From the NCBI GenBank assembly GCA_027324025.1, contig DAHVYW010000024.1:1-53528 (forward strand): a stretch of DNA of 53,528 nt, read 5' to 3'. The number at the start of each line of letters is the position of its first letter. The stretch's first letter is position 1. The notes below the pieces were generated by a model that had not been told where the DNA came from, made no database searches, and saw only the letters and a program-made list of their open reading frames with translations. Shown one piece after another: positions 31,354 through 39,657 of the stretch. The stretch comes from JAJZQD01 sp021847735 (GTDB taxonomy: Bacteria; Bacillota; Thermincolia; Thermincolales; UBA2595). A program made the position numbers and the translations under genes.

Positions 31354-31401
31354 AAAAAAAGGCTAAGAAGATATTGCCCTAATCGGACAAAATCTTTAGC
31401 C
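31354..31401 (-). terminator. Leader terminator/attenuator candidate of the sulfur island
   Basis: On the minus strand GGCTAAAGAT (31392-31401) pairs with ATCTTCTTAGCC (31361-31372, two bases bulged) and is followed at once by seven T (31354-31360). No gene lies upstream on this strand for over 10 kb except genes of the opposite orientation. The hairpin therefore sits about 165 bp into the leader of the binding-protein gene. I do not recognise a known riboswitch aptamer before it. Confidence 0.5.
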
Positions 31402-31654
31402 TCCAGCCCCTCTAGTCAACTAAATTAATAATATACGCATTAATTCCGAGTATTTCTATTTGTTTTGTTGGTTTTATTTTAAGTTAAGTTTTGGAGTTTG
31501 TCAACCCCAATTTATAAATTTGTCCAACCTTCTTTATAAGATTTGTTAATCCACGCCAACAACTATTTTGTCAAATTTTAACGCAAACGACCGTTTTTAT
31601 GAGATAAAGTTGAGTACAACCTCAAATATTCGCCAATTTGGGCCATTTTTCATC

Positions 31655-31683
31655 TTGTACTACTTTTAACATACCGGTATAAT
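31655..31683 (+). promoter_or_regulatory. Sigma-A promoter of the ccm operon
   Basis: TTGTAC (31655-31660), 17 bp, TATAAT (31678-31683). Transcription should begin near 31690, directly at the first of the two downstream operators. A consensus -10 with 17-bp spacing makes this the clearest promoter in the window. Confidence 0.8.
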
Positions 31684-31691
31684 TTAACCGT

Positions 31692-31733
31692 TACTACCTA
31701 TCGTAGTACCTCCCTTTACTATGATTTGTAGTA
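31692..31733 (+). promoter_or_regulatory. Tandem TACTA-N7-TAGTA operators
   Basis: Two dyads, TACTA-N7-TAGTA at 31692-31708 and again at 31717-31733, spaced 25 bp centre to centre, so they lie on nearly the same helix face. They begin about 9 bp after the -10 box and end before the ribosome site of the first gene. A protein bound to both would block promoter escape. Confidence 0.75.
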
Positions 31734-31760
31734 GTACATTTTACTCCGGGAGGTCGTGCC

Positions 31761-32768
31761 ATGATCAAGTTTTACAAGGTTTCCAGTCTGACTTTGGTTG
31801 TGTTAACAATGATCCTGGGACTGTCGATGGCCATATCTGTCCCATCATCCTTCGCTGCCCAGGATAACCAGCTTGAAATGAAAACCCTCGATTTACAGGT
31901 TTGGCCCGAGTATGACGACCCGCGCGTTCTAAGCATATTTAACGGGACATTAACCAATACTTCGGGAAATGATTTTAACGGCAGGGTATATTTCAACATC
32001 CCTAAAGGGGTTGAGATAAAGATGGCCTGCGAACTCATCAACGGCAGCGAACACTCGTGCCAGCCCTATGACCTGGAGGATAAAGGCGATTACCAGGTAC
32101 TGAGCTGGAAGGCCACCCATTCAATCACTCCGGGCCAGGATTACCCTATTTGGTTGGAATATTACTATAATCCCCTCAAAGGGTCTCCGGACAAAACCAT
32201 GGACTTGAATTACACCCCTTATTACAAAACCCAGAACCTGAAGCTGACAATAAAAGAACCCCTCAAATCCACAAACTTCAAAATTAACCCGGCCCCTTCC
32301 TCAAAGGGCCAGGACGGTGAGGGCTTTAATAACGACTTTTATACCTTCCAGAATATTGATTCCGTCAAACCCGTTAATTTCAAAATCAGCTATACCAGGT
32401 CAGATAACAAGCCGTCAGTAGAGCCAAAAAAGGCCGACGCTAACCAGCAAGCCGGCACACCTGATCCCCTTGGCACTTCTGCGTGGAAAAAACCCGAGGT
32501 TTTAGTCCCGGTTAGCCTCTTTATTGTAGTGCTGGTAGCCTTCATTTTCTATTCGCTTTATTATTCTAAGAATCGGCCCCCGTTAGACAGGATTGATAAT
32601 ATCAACATGAAATACGGAAAAGGAAGTAACTCTGGAAACCGGAAAAGCGCCGGTGCTTCAGTTAAGCCTTCACATGAGAAAAAACGGATTCGCCAGATGC
32701 TGCTGGACGGAGAAATCAGTGAAGAAACTTACCGTGAACTGATGGAAGACCTGATAACCGAAAAGTAA
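31761..32768 (+). CDS. Membrane-anchored protein with SHOCT-like tail, first gene of the ccm operon
   Basis: A 335-residue protein with signal peptide (residues 1-32, ending FAA). It has an extracytoplasmic beta-rich domain of about 200 residues containing two cysteines (ACEL and HSCQ), then one membrane helix near 252-272. The cytosolic tail ends KKRIRQMLLDGEISEETYRELMEDL, which resembles a SHOCT oligomerisation motif. GGGAGG precedes the ATG. I know no named family. Being first in a cytochrome c maturation operon, it may act on apocytochrome or in haem handling; its partner at 36232 has a similar overall plan. Confidence 0.75.
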   Translation: MIKFYKVSSLTLVVLTMILGLSMAISVPSSFAAQDNQLEMKTLDLQVWPEYDDPRVLSIFNGTLTNTSGNDFNGRVYFNIPKGVEIKMACELINGSEHSCQPYDLEDKGDYQVLSWKATHSITPGQDYPIWLEYYYNPLKGSPDKTMDLNYTPYYKTQNLKLTIKEPLKSTNFKINPAPSSKGQDGEGFNNDFYTFQNIDSVKPVNFKISYTRSDNKPSVEPKKADANQQAGTPDPLGTSAWKKPEVLVPVSLFIVVLVAFIFYSLYYSKNRPPLDRIDNINMKYGKGSNSGNRKSAGASVKPSHEKKRIRQMLLDGEISEETYRELMEDLITEK

Positions 32769-32818
32769 TTACAGTAAACGGGGGTAACCCCTAACCGTAC
32801 TGCAGGGAGTGAATGTCG

Positions 32819-33244
32819 ATGAATAAAAAAGTGAAACTGGCCGTTGCCGTAGTGGTAATTATCGGTGCCCTCGGTCTGCTGATTGCCAGCGGGTTGAACA
32901 ACAACACGGGGTCTTACCTTACTATACAGGAAGCATTGGCAGAGCAAAATTCATCCGCCGGAAAGTACATCCAGATGGAAGGCAAACTGGCCAAAGGGAG
33001 TACGACCTGGGATGCCAACAGTGTCACCCTCGGGTTTGGCCTTACCGATGGGAAAAACAAGATAAACATCACTTACAATGGCGTTAAACCGGACAACTTC
33101 GACTCCGGTTATCCAATCATTGTGGAAGGAAGATTTAACGGCGCCTCAGGTTTTGTGGCTGAAAACATCAAAGTAAAATGCCCCTCTAAATATGAAGCCG
33201 AGGCTAAGAAACAACCTAAAGCAAGTGCCAGCAAGCAACAGTAA
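32819..33244 (+). CDS. ccmE: Cytochrome c maturation haem chaperone CcmE, Cys-type
   Basis: A 141-residue CcmE: N-terminal membrane anchor (KLAVAVVVIIGALGLLIASG), then an OB-fold domain (YLTIQEALAEQ, KYIQMEGKLAKGS, INITYNGVKPDNFDSG, VVEGRF-like IIVEGRFNG). In classical CcmE haem is bound covalently by His in HxxxY. Here the motif is CPSKY, the CxxxY variant known from some sulfate reducers and archaea, so the haem link is through cysteine. ATG 32819 is preferred over 32813 for its spacing from GGGAG. The tail is Lys/Ala/Ser rich. Confidence 0.9.
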   Translation: MNKKVKLAVAVVVIIGALGLLIASGLNNNTGSYLTIQEALAEQNSSAGKYIQMEGKLAKGSTTWDANSVTLGFGLTDGKNKINITYNGVKPDNFDSGYPIIVEGRFNGASGFVAENIKVKCPSKYEAEAKKQPKASASKQQ

Positions 33245-33277
33245 TAATTATTTTCTATAAAACAGGGGGACCAAAAA

Positions 33278-35239
33278 ATGGCAGATATCGGTTATATTTC
33301 ATTAGTTATCGGGTTTGTCCTGTCTTTATATGCCATAGTCGGGCAGTTGGCCGGTCAGAAACTCGGTAACAGAAACCTAATAAAGAGCGCCAAGGGCGCT
33401 GTCCTGGCCGTGGCCATTCTTGCAACCGTGGCCTCACTGGCTTTAATCTACCTACTGGTTACCGGCGACTTTTCGGTTAAATATGTTTACGACTATACCA
33501 GCACCGACCTGCCGCTGTTCTATAAATTTGCGGCCTTCTGGGCAGGAAACGGCGGTTCCCTGCTTCTATGGCTCTGGGTGTTGGCAATTTATACGGCTAT
33601 AGTCACCTATTCTGACAAAATTGATGAGCTTACCCCGTGTGTCTCTTCGATCCTGATGGGAAACGCCCTGTTCTTTCTGTTCATCCTGGCCTTTGTCACC
33701 AACCCCTTCGAAAAGCTGGGCTATATGCCGGCTGAGGGCCAGGGTATGAACCCTATGCTGCAGAACTTCGGCATGGTTATTCACCCGGTGACCACATACC
33801 TGGGTTATGTGGGGTTTGCCGTGCCTTTTGCCTTTGCCATGGCTGCCCTGATGACGAAGAACACTGATGACCGGTGGATTAAAATCACCCGTAAATGGAC
33901 TATCCTGGCTTGGATGTTCCTTACCCTGGGGAACCTTTACGGTGCCCAGTGGGCCTATGTGGAACTCGGCTGGGGCGGATATTGGGCCTGGGACCCGGTG
34001 GAAAACGCCTCATTTATTCCGTGGCTTACAGGCAGTGCCTTTCTCCACTCGGTTATGATCCAGGAACGTAAAAACATGCTGAAAACATGGAATGTGTCAC
34101 TCATTACTATCACTTATCTGCTGACACTGTTTGGCACGTTCCTGGTCAGGAGCGGTATCCTTACATCTGTGCATGCCTTCGGCAACTCCAACCTGGGAAT
34201 GTTCTTCCTGGTTTTCACAGGTTTGGTTTTTGTAGCCTCCTTCTGGCTGATTGCCGACAGGCTGCCTATGCTCAAGGGGTCCCGTGAATTCGAGTCTTTT
34301 GTCTCCAAAGAAAGCAGTTTCCTTTTAAATAACCTTATCCTTGTGGGGATAGCCTTTACAACCTTCTTCGGCACCATCTATCCGCTAATTGGGGAACTCT
34401 TTACCGGGTCAAGGCCGACGGTGTCAATTCCCTATTTTGACAAGGTAAACGCTCCCCTGGGATTATTGATGATATTACTAATGGGAATCTGCCCACTGAT
34501 TGCCTGGAGAAAATCCTCCGGCAAAAACCTTCGTGACAATTTCCTGGTTCCATTAGCCGGAGCTGTTATATTTGCCGTCATAGCATACGTCCTCGGCCTT
34601 AGAAAGATTTATGCCCTCGCCGCCTTTACTGCAGTGGCCTTTGTCGTCGTATCCACCCTCTCAGAAGTCGCCAAAGGCACCTTGGTGAGGATGCGGATGA
34701 CAGGTGAAAACCCCGTTGCCGCCCTTGGCCGGTTGCTGGTGAGAAACCGCAGGCGCTACGGCGGCTACATCATTCACCTTGGTTTAATAATGCTTTTGGC
34801 CGGAATTATTGGTTCCCACACTTATAACAGAGTAGAACAGAAAACCCTTCGCTTAGGTGAAACAATCCGGGTTGAAGACTACTCTCTGACCTACCGGAAC
34901 CTTGCTGAAGGTAAAGACGGCAAGAATGACACCGTTTACGCGGATGTGGCAGCCGCCAAAAACGGCCAGCCGCTTGGCCTGCTTCAGCCTAAAAAGGTTT
35001 ATTACCCCACTCACCCCCAGCCGGCAACTGAAGTTGCTATCAGGGGAAGCCTCAGCCAGGACCTCTACCTCATTCTGGCCGGCTGGGAAAATGACGGCAG
35101 GGCCACCCTCAAAGTCCTGATTAACCCGCTTGTCGCCTGGTTATGGATTGGCGGTTATGTTATGGTGGCAGGCACCGTTTTCGCCCTTTGGCCGGGCCGG
35201 GGCGCTGATGTCGGGCCAAAATATACAAGAGGGGTTTGA
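33278..35239 (+). CDS. ccmF: Cytochrome c haem lyase subunit CcmF
   Basis: A 653-residue polytopic protein with the tryptophan-rich WWD haem-handling loop (GWGGYWAWDPVENASFIPWL, about residues 229-248) and conserved histidines in the flanking helices (FGMVIHPVTTYLGY and SAFLHSVMIQERK). The length is normal for CcmF. A large soluble domain precedes the last helix. CcmF with CcmH transfers haem from holo-CcmE to the CxxCH motif of apocytochromes on the outer face of the membrane. Its stop overlaps the region before ccmH. Confidence 0.95.
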   Translation: MADIGYISLVIGFVLSLYAIVGQLAGQKLGNRNLIKSAKGAVLAVAILATVASLALIYLLVTGDFSVKYVYDYTSTDLPLFYKFAAFWAGNGGSLLLWLWVLAIYTAIVTYSDKIDELTPCVSSILMGNALFFLFILAFVTNPFEKLGYMPAEGQGMNPMLQNFGMVIHPVTTYLGYVGFAVPFAFAMAALMTKNTDDRWIKITRKWTILAWMFLTLGNLYGAQWAYVELGWGGYWAWDPVENASFIPWLTGSAFLHSVMIQERKNMLKTWNVSLITITYLLTLFGTFLVRSGILTSVHAFGNSNLGMFFLVFTGLVFVASFWLIADRLPMLKGSREFESFVSKESSFLLNNLILVGIAFTTFFGTIYPLIGELFTGSRPTVSIPYFDKVNAPLGLLMILLMGICPLIAWRKSSGKNLRDNFLVPLAGAVIFAVIAYVLGLRKIYALAAFTAVAFVVVSTLSEVAKGTLVRMRMTGENPVAALGRLLVRNRRRYGGYIIHLGLIMLLAGIIGSHTYNRVEQKTLRLGETIRVEDYSLTYRNLAEGKDGKNDTVYADVAAAKNGQPLGLLQPKKVYYPTHPQPATEVAIRGSLSQDLYLILAGWENDGRATLKVLINPLVAWLWIGGYVMVAGTVFALWPGRGADVGPKYTRGV

Positions 35240-35244
35240 TAAGT

Positions 35245-35739
35245 ATGGTTAAGAAATTCCTTAAAATACCCCTGGCGATAATCCTTGGCGCGGCTCTTAT
35301 CCTTTCTGCGGTTCCGGCCTGGGCCGGTCAGGTTGACATGAAGGTGCAAAAGGAGATTGAAGATTCCCTGGTATGCCAGGACAATTGCGGGATGATTCTT
35401 TCTTCCTGTGAAAACCAGACCGCGGAGTATATGCGCAAAATCATTGTAGACCGCCTTTCCCGGGGCCAGTCAAAAGAACAGGTAATGGGATATTTTGTGA
35501 GCATTTACGGTGACAAAGTTTTGGCCGCTCCCCCTGCTAAAGGTTTTAATATCACGGCTTGGGTAACACCCTTTATTGTTATTCTCGCCGGCGGCTTACT
35601 GATATATTTTGTCCTTGATAAGTGGGTGTTGTACGCCAAGCTCGAGAAAATGGACCGTGAAAGCGAAGAGCCCAAAAAACACGCCGATCTTTCGGAATAT
35701 GAAGACAGGCTTGAGGATGAACTTAAAAAATACCGGTAG
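35245..35739 (+). CDS. ccmH: Cytochrome c biogenesis protein CcmH/CycL
   Basis: A 164-residue protein: signal sequence (ends PAWA), an exposed helical redox domain, one membrane helix (WVTPFIVILAGGLLIYFVL) and a charged cytosolic tail. Where CcmH normally has LRCxxCQ this one reads LVCQDNCGMILSSC, a CxxxC pair with a third cysteine 7 residues on. It resembles the CPCGCG...C type seen in non-proteobacterial CcmH but lacks the middle cysteine. It should keep the apocytochrome CxxCH thiols reduced. ATG 35245 is preferred over TTG 35236 because of GAGGGG 10 bases upstream. Confidence 0.85.
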   Translation: MVKKFLKIPLAIILGAALILSAVPAWAGQVDMKVQKEIEDSLVCQDNCGMILSSCENQTAEYMRKIIVDRLSRGQSKEQVMGYFVSIYGDKVLAAPPAKGFNITAWVTPFIVILAGGLLIYFVLDKWVLYAKLEKMDRESEEPKKHADLSEYEDRLEDELKKYR

Positions 35740-35778
35740 GTATAAGCTGCCTGGGTGATGAACTGGAGGACTGCAAAA

Positions 35779-36216
35779 ATGGTGACAGTAATTGGGTTGT
35801 TTGCCATCCTGATGATGGTGGCGTTTCTGGTAATCTTTCCCCTGGTCCGCGGTGAACGAAAGAATTACGAAATTTTTTCGGAGCAGCACGACCTGGATTT
35901 TGACGGGGATTCTCTGGAAAAAAGCAAAGAGGCAATATTCACCACCATCAATGAAATCGAGTTTGATTATCAGATGAAGAAGCTTTCCACTGACGACTAT
36001 AACCTCCTTAAAGGCCAGTACAAACAAAAAGCCCTGGAACTGCTGCAGGAGGAAGACGAAATCGAGCTGGCGACAAATACCCCGCCGGAGCAATCGGAAA
36101 AGGGAACAAATTCCCGTGCGGCTGCAGCAGTAGGTTTGGAATCCGGAATTGAAGACGAAATAGAGCGGGAACTCGCGGCAATCCGCCGCAACCGAGGCGA
36201 CGGCTTGGGGCATTAA
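35779..36216 (+). CDS. CcmI-like small membrane protein
   Basis: A 145-residue protein with one N-terminal membrane helix (VTVIGLFAILMMVAFLVIFPL). The cytosolic helical region contains AIFTTINEIEFDYQMKKLSTDDYNLLKGQYKQKALELL, the pattern of CcmI-type N-termini (A-x-x-E-I-E-x-D-x-x-x-G/K-x-L-x-x-D-Y). The TPR part of CcmI is absent. ATG 35779 is preferred because GGAGG lies 9 bases upstream; GTG 35755 is in frame but poorly supported. It probably helps present apocytochrome to CcmFH. Confidence 0.7.
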   Translation: MVTVIGLFAILMMVAFLVIFPLVRGERKNYEIFSEQHDLDFDGDSLEKSKEAIFTTINEIEFDYQMKKLSTDDYNLLKGQYKQKALELLQEEDEIELATNTPPEQSEKGTNSRAAAAVGLESGIEDEIERELAAIRRNRGDGLGH

Positions 36217-36231
36217 AAGACAAGAGGTGAA

Positions 36232-37260
36232 ATGATGAAGAAGTATCTCATCCTGGTCCTGGTATTTTTCTTACTCCTGGTTAATACCGGGTTTGCCGGG
36301 GCAGCCATAGAAAAGACTACTGCTTCCACCGGGGCTGTTCCCGTCGGGGCCGGCCTTAAAATAGACCTGCACCATGTGCTGGTCCAGGCCCAGGACAGCA
36401 ACACCCTGCAAGTAAGGGAAGTCCTTAAAGTAAATAATACCCTGAAAAATACATTTTCCGGTGACGAGAAAATCGATGGCAGCCGCAAAGCGGTCCTTAA
36501 AATATCACTGCCTGCCGGCTACGTCAACCTTCGGGTAGAAGGGGTGAGCAAAGACTCCCTGGCTACTTCCCCGGACGGTGTGGTGACAACCTCCCCGTTA
36601 AACCCCGGAATAACCCAGGTCAGCCTTTACTATCAAATGCCTTTAAAGGATGGCAGCCTGGCCTTCGTCAAAACGGTCAATTACCCAACTGATATCCTTT
36701 ACGTACTGTCACCCAAAGATCAGCTTAACATCAAGGGTGACCAGGGAATCCAGGATTATGGGATACAAGTTCTGGAAAACAAGTCCTATCATGTACTGCT
36801 GATAGATAAAGCCCTGCCGGGGCAGAAATTTAGCCTGGCCATATCCCCCAACAGGCTGGGCCAGGGCTACCAGGAACCGAAAGCCGGTTTTCACAGCGCT
36901 TCCCACCTTCAGAGGTGGGCCGAGTCTCCCCTTAGAAATACTAACCCCCACATGTGGGCAGCGGGCATAATTATTCTCTTTTTTGCCGCAGTGGCTGCCG
37001 GCGGGTATTATCTGAGAAAAAAACAGCTGGAGAAAAAGCGCCTGGAATCGGAAGAACGCCTGGCCCGAATGCTTGATGACCTTATTGTTAGGTATAAACG
37101 CCTGTTAAACAAAATAGATTCCCTGGATCAGAAAAACGAACGCGGGGAAACCGAGCCGGAGAAATATGCGGGCCTCAGGGAGCAGTATAAAGAAAAACTT
37201 GTCAGGATTAAATTGAAGATAAAGGAACTTGAAGCACTGGAAGAAAAGGAAGATTACTAA
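36232..37260 (+). CDS. Membrane-anchored protein with coiled-coil tail, ccm operon
   Basis: A 342-residue protein: signal peptide (ends GFAGA), beta-rich extracytoplasmic domain to about residue 235, one membrane helix (AAGIIILFFAAVAAGGYYL), then a strongly charged cytosolic coiled coil (KKQLEKKRLESEERLARMLDDLIVRYKRLLNKIDSL ...). It shares its overall plan with the first gene of the operon. I know no family name. Position between the CcmI-like gene and ccmA suggests an assembly partner of the haem exporter or lyase. Confidence 0.7.
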   Translation: MMKKYLILVLVFFLLLVNTGFAGAAIEKTTASTGAVPVGAGLKIDLHHVLVQAQDSNTLQVREVLKVNNTLKNTFSGDEKIDGSRKAVLKISLPAGYVNLRVEGVSKDSLATSPDGVVTTSPLNPGITQVSLYYQMPLKDGSLAFVKTVNYPTDILYVLSPKDQLNIKGDQGIQDYGIQVLENKSYHVLLIDKALPGQKFSLAISPNRLGQGYQEPKAGFHSASHLQRWAESPLRNTNPHMWAAGIIILFFAAVAAGGYYLRKKQLEKKRLESEERLARMLDDLIVRYKRLLNKIDSLDQKNERGETEPEKYAGLREQYKEKLVRIKLKIKELEALEEKEDY

Positions 37261-37288
37261 ACCTTGCCGGAGGACAGGAGTGGTCCCA

Positions 37289-37993
37289 ATGATTAAAGCA
37301 ACCGGCCTGACGAAAACAATTGGCCATAAATCCATTTTACAAAATATTGACCTTAATATACCTGCGGGCCAGTTCGTTACTGTTTTCGGTCCCAACGGCG
37401 CAGGCAAAAGCACATTGCTGAAAATTCTGGCCCTTATCTCCAAACCGACCAAGGGCCAGGTCATCATTGACGGTATGAATTCCAACGAAAAACCGGAGGC
37501 TATCAGGCAAAAAATCGGTGTTATCTCACACCAGACTTTTCTTAATGACAACCTGACCGCCAGGGAAAATTTAAACTTTTACGGGCAAATGTACAAGGTT
37601 CCCGATTTAAAAAACAGGGTTTTTGATGTCCTAAGCGAGGTTGGGCTTGAGTTTACCCTAAATGACCCGGTACGCACTTTTTCCCGGGGCATGCAGCAGA
37701 GGCTGTCTATTGCCCGGGCTATCCTGCATGATCCTGAACTTCTCTTCCTGGATGAACCTTACACCGGCCTGGACCCCCATGCCATCCAAATCCTCAATGG
37801 CGTGCTTGGCCAACTCAACGTTAAAAAGCGCACTGTTTTCCTGATTACCCATAATTTTGAAGAAGGCTTCGCTATGAGCGACAGGGTATTATTTGTTGTC
37901 AGGGGCAAGATTGTATATGACGGTAAAAAAGCCGCAGTCAATAAAGATGAATTAAAAAGCCTTTACCTGCAAAAAGTGGAAGGGGCGGCATAG
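37289..37993 (+). CDS. ccmA: Haem exporter ATP-binding protein CcmA
   Basis: A 234-residue ABC ATPase. ATG 37289 is chosen for the GGAGGACAGGAG site; the frame is open further upstream only through the end of the previous gene. Walker A GPNGAGKST, signature TFSRGMQQRLSIARAI, Walker B LLFLDEPYTGLD, switch histidine ITHNFEEG. With CcmB, CcmC and CcmD it drives release of haem-loaded CcmE. ccmB starts 1 bp after its stop. Confidence 0.92.
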   Translation: MIKATGLTKTIGHKSILQNIDLNIPAGQFVTVFGPNGAGKSTLLKILALISKPTKGQVIIDGMNSNEKPEAIRQKIGVISHQTFLNDNLTARENLNFYGQMYKVPDLKNRVFDVLSEVGLEFTLNDPVRTFSRGMQQRLSIARAILHDPELLFLDEPYTGLDPHAIQILNGVLGQLNVKKRTVFLITHNFEEGFAMSDRVLFVVRGKIVYDGKKAAVNKDELKSLYLQKVEGAA

Positions 37994-37994
37994 G

Positions 37995-38675
37995 ATGGAC
38001 ATGCTCAAGGGAATCCGGGCTATCGTGCGGAAGGACCTCACGGCGGAATTGCGCACCAAGGAGCTGCTAAGCTCAATGGCGATTTTTGCGGTTCTGACCA
38101 TTATAGTGTTTGTCTTTGCCTTTGACCCCACCAAAGCAATAGTCAGGCAGGTTTTCCCGGGAATGGTTTGGGTCTGTTTCATTTTTGCCGGGATTTTGGG
38201 TCTGAACAGGTCTTTTGTCTCTGAAAAACAGAATGACTGCATTACAGGTTTGATGCTTTGCCCTGTTGACCGAAGTGTCATCTATTTTAGTAAAATGACT
38301 GTAAACCTTATTTATATGGGAATTGTGGAAATTGTCTCCCTGCCCCTGTTTACGGTGCTCTTTAATTATCAAATCCCGGTAAAGGCCATCAGCCCCCTGG
38401 TGTTGATTATCTTCCTGGGCACCCTGGGCTTTGCGGCGGTCGGAACTTTTCTGGCGGCACTGTCGTCCAACGCCCGCAGCAGCGAAATCCTGCTGCCGGT
38501 TATCCTGTTCCCGGTTATGGTCCCGGTGATCCTGGGCGCAGTTCAGGCCACAGCCGCCATCCTGGCCGGGTCACCGGCGGTAGAATGGTTTTCCTGGCTT
38601 AAGATACTGACTGCCTTTGATGCCATTTTTTTGGTGGTTCCTTTAGTTCTTTTCGAATATATCTTGGAGGTTTAG
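37995..38675 (+). CDS. ccmB: Haem exporter permease CcmB
   Basis: A 226-residue six-helix permease. The N-terminus MDMLKGIRAIVRKDLTAELRTKELLSSMAIFA and the block FAGILGLNRSFVSEKQNDCITGLMLCPVDRSVIYFSK are diagnostic for CcmB. The start ATG follows the ccmA stop by one base, indicating translational coupling. It pairs with CcmA in the complex that matures CcmE. Confidence 0.93.
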   Translation: MDMLKGIRAIVRKDLTAELRTKELLSSMAIFAVLTIIVFVFAFDPTKAIVRQVFPGMVWVCFIFAGILGLNRSFVSEKQNDCITGLMLCPVDRSVIYFSKMTVNLIYMGIVEIVSLPLFTVLFNYQIPVKAISPLVLIIFLGTLGFAAVGTFLAALSSNARSSEILLPVILFPVMVPVILGAVQATAAILAGSPAVEWFSWLKILTAFDAIFLVVPLVLFEYILEV

Positions 38676-38678
38676 ACA

Positions 38679-39380
38679 ATGACAGTGCAAAATAATATAC
38701 CGGCCAAATGGAAATACCATAATGTGTTGGCCTGGGCCACCTTTGTGACAACTGCCGTCGCGGTTTACCTGGTCTTTATGTGGGTGCCCAATGAGAGGAT
38801 ACAGGGGCCCGTTTCCAAGATTATATATTTTCATGTCTCTTCGGCCTGGCTGGCATTCTTCTCGTTTTTTGTGGTAATGGTTGGCAGTATTGCCTACCTG
38901 AAGACCAGAAACCTGAAATGGGACATTATTTCCTATGTATCGGCTGAAATCGGGGTGCTTTTTACTACCATTGTCCTGGTGACCGGACCAATCTGGGGAA
39001 GGGCCTCATGGAACGCTTGGTGGACCTGGGACAGCAGGCTGACTACAACCCTGATCCTCTGGTTCATATATATTGCCTACCTGATAATCAGGTCGTCTTT
39101 CCCCGAGGAAGAAAAAAAGGCCAGGTTTTCAGCTATATTCGGTATCGTGGGTTTCGTGGATGTGCCCATCGTCTGGATGTCTATCAGGTGGTGGCGGACC
39201 ATTCACCCGACTATCGTGACTTCCGGCGGTTTCGCCATGGACCCTTCCATGGTGCTGACCCTGATGGTGAGTCTGGCAGCATTTACCCTGATGTATTTTT
39301 ACCTTTTACAGAAGGGAATTTTTGTAGAAAAAATAAGCTCCGAGGTGGCCCTGCTAAAGCAGCGGCTGACAGAAAACTGA
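38679..39380 (+). CDS. ccmC: Haem handling protein CcmC
   Basis: A 233-residue six-helix protein with the WWD motif WGRASWNAWWTWDSRLTTTLILW and the flanking haem-ligand histidines (IIYFHVSSAWLAFF and RTIHPT). CcmC loads haem onto CcmE. It starts 3 bp after ccmB. A 110-bp spacer with inverted ends separates it from ccmD. Confidence 0.93.
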   Translation: MTVQNNIPAKWKYHNVLAWATFVTTAVAVYLVFMWVPNERIQGPVSKIIYFHVSSAWLAFFSFFVVMVGSIAYLKTRNLKWDIISYVSAEIGVLFTTIVLVTGPIWGRASWNAWWTWDSRLTTTLILWFIYIAYLIIRSSFPEEEKKARFSAIFGIVGFVDVPIVWMSIRWWRTIHPTIVTSGGFAMDPSMVLTLMVSLAAFTLMYFYLLQKGIFVEKISSEVALLKQRLTEN

Positions 39381-39468
39381 GTACACTGAGGGCACAGAGT
39401 CTAAGCAATACTGGTGGCAAACCTCCTGCCTTCTCGGAGCCGTAAGGCGTAGAGAGCTGTGTACCCAG
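39377..39468. repeat. Inverted-repeat bounded spacer between ccmC and ccmD
   Basis: CTGAGTACAC (39377-39386) and GTGTACCCAG (39459-39468) are inverted repeats with one mismatch in ten. The left one includes the ccmC stop codon. Inside, GCC-GTAA-GGC (about 39439-39448) and CTCC ... GGAG can form further hairpins. No open frame. It could be a short palindromic insertion or an intercistronic processing site. Confidence 0.45.
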
Positions 39469-39490
39469 TACTTGGAAGGGAGGATATTAC

Positions 39491-39634
39491 ATGAGTTACC
39501 TCTTTGCTGCCTATATGGCTATCTGGATATTGATTTTCGGATATACCCTGTTTCTTGGCCGGAGAGAAAAACAACTGCAGGAAGAACTTTTCCTCCTGAA
39601 GAAGTCTTTTGAGAAAAGATATCAAAACTCTTAA
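39491..39634 (+). CDS. ccmD: Haem exporter accessory protein CcmD
   Basis: A 47-residue protein starting ATG 39491 behind GGGAGG. One membrane helix (SYLFAAYMAIWILIFGYTLFLG) is followed by a basic/acidic cytosolic tail (RREKQLQEELFLLKK). The size, the Tyr-xx-AY motif before the helix and the position after ccmC are those of CcmD, which stabilises CcmC-CcmE. It is short enough to be skipped by length-filtered gene finding. Confidence 0.85.
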   Translation: MSYLFAAYMAIWILIFGYTLFLGRREKQLQEELFLLKKSFEKRYQNS

Positions 39635-39657
39635 AAAAGTCCAAGGAGGAGATAAAT

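Larger units (their letters stand above)
31190..31760. other. Divergent control region between the sulfur island and the ccm operon
   Basis: No gene in 570 bp. The left part is the leader of the minus-strand sulfur island with a hairpin and T run (31354-31401). The right part holds a sigma-A promoter and two operators of the ccm operon, listed separately. The middle (31440-31620) is very AT-rich with no structure I can name. Confidence 0.6.

Noticed and set aside
39416..39456. GGCAAACC in the ccmC-ccmD spacer suggested a second GEMM riboswitch.
   Set aside because: The GAAA-capped stem and GGGACGCAAAGCC block are absent; only the 8-base match is present.
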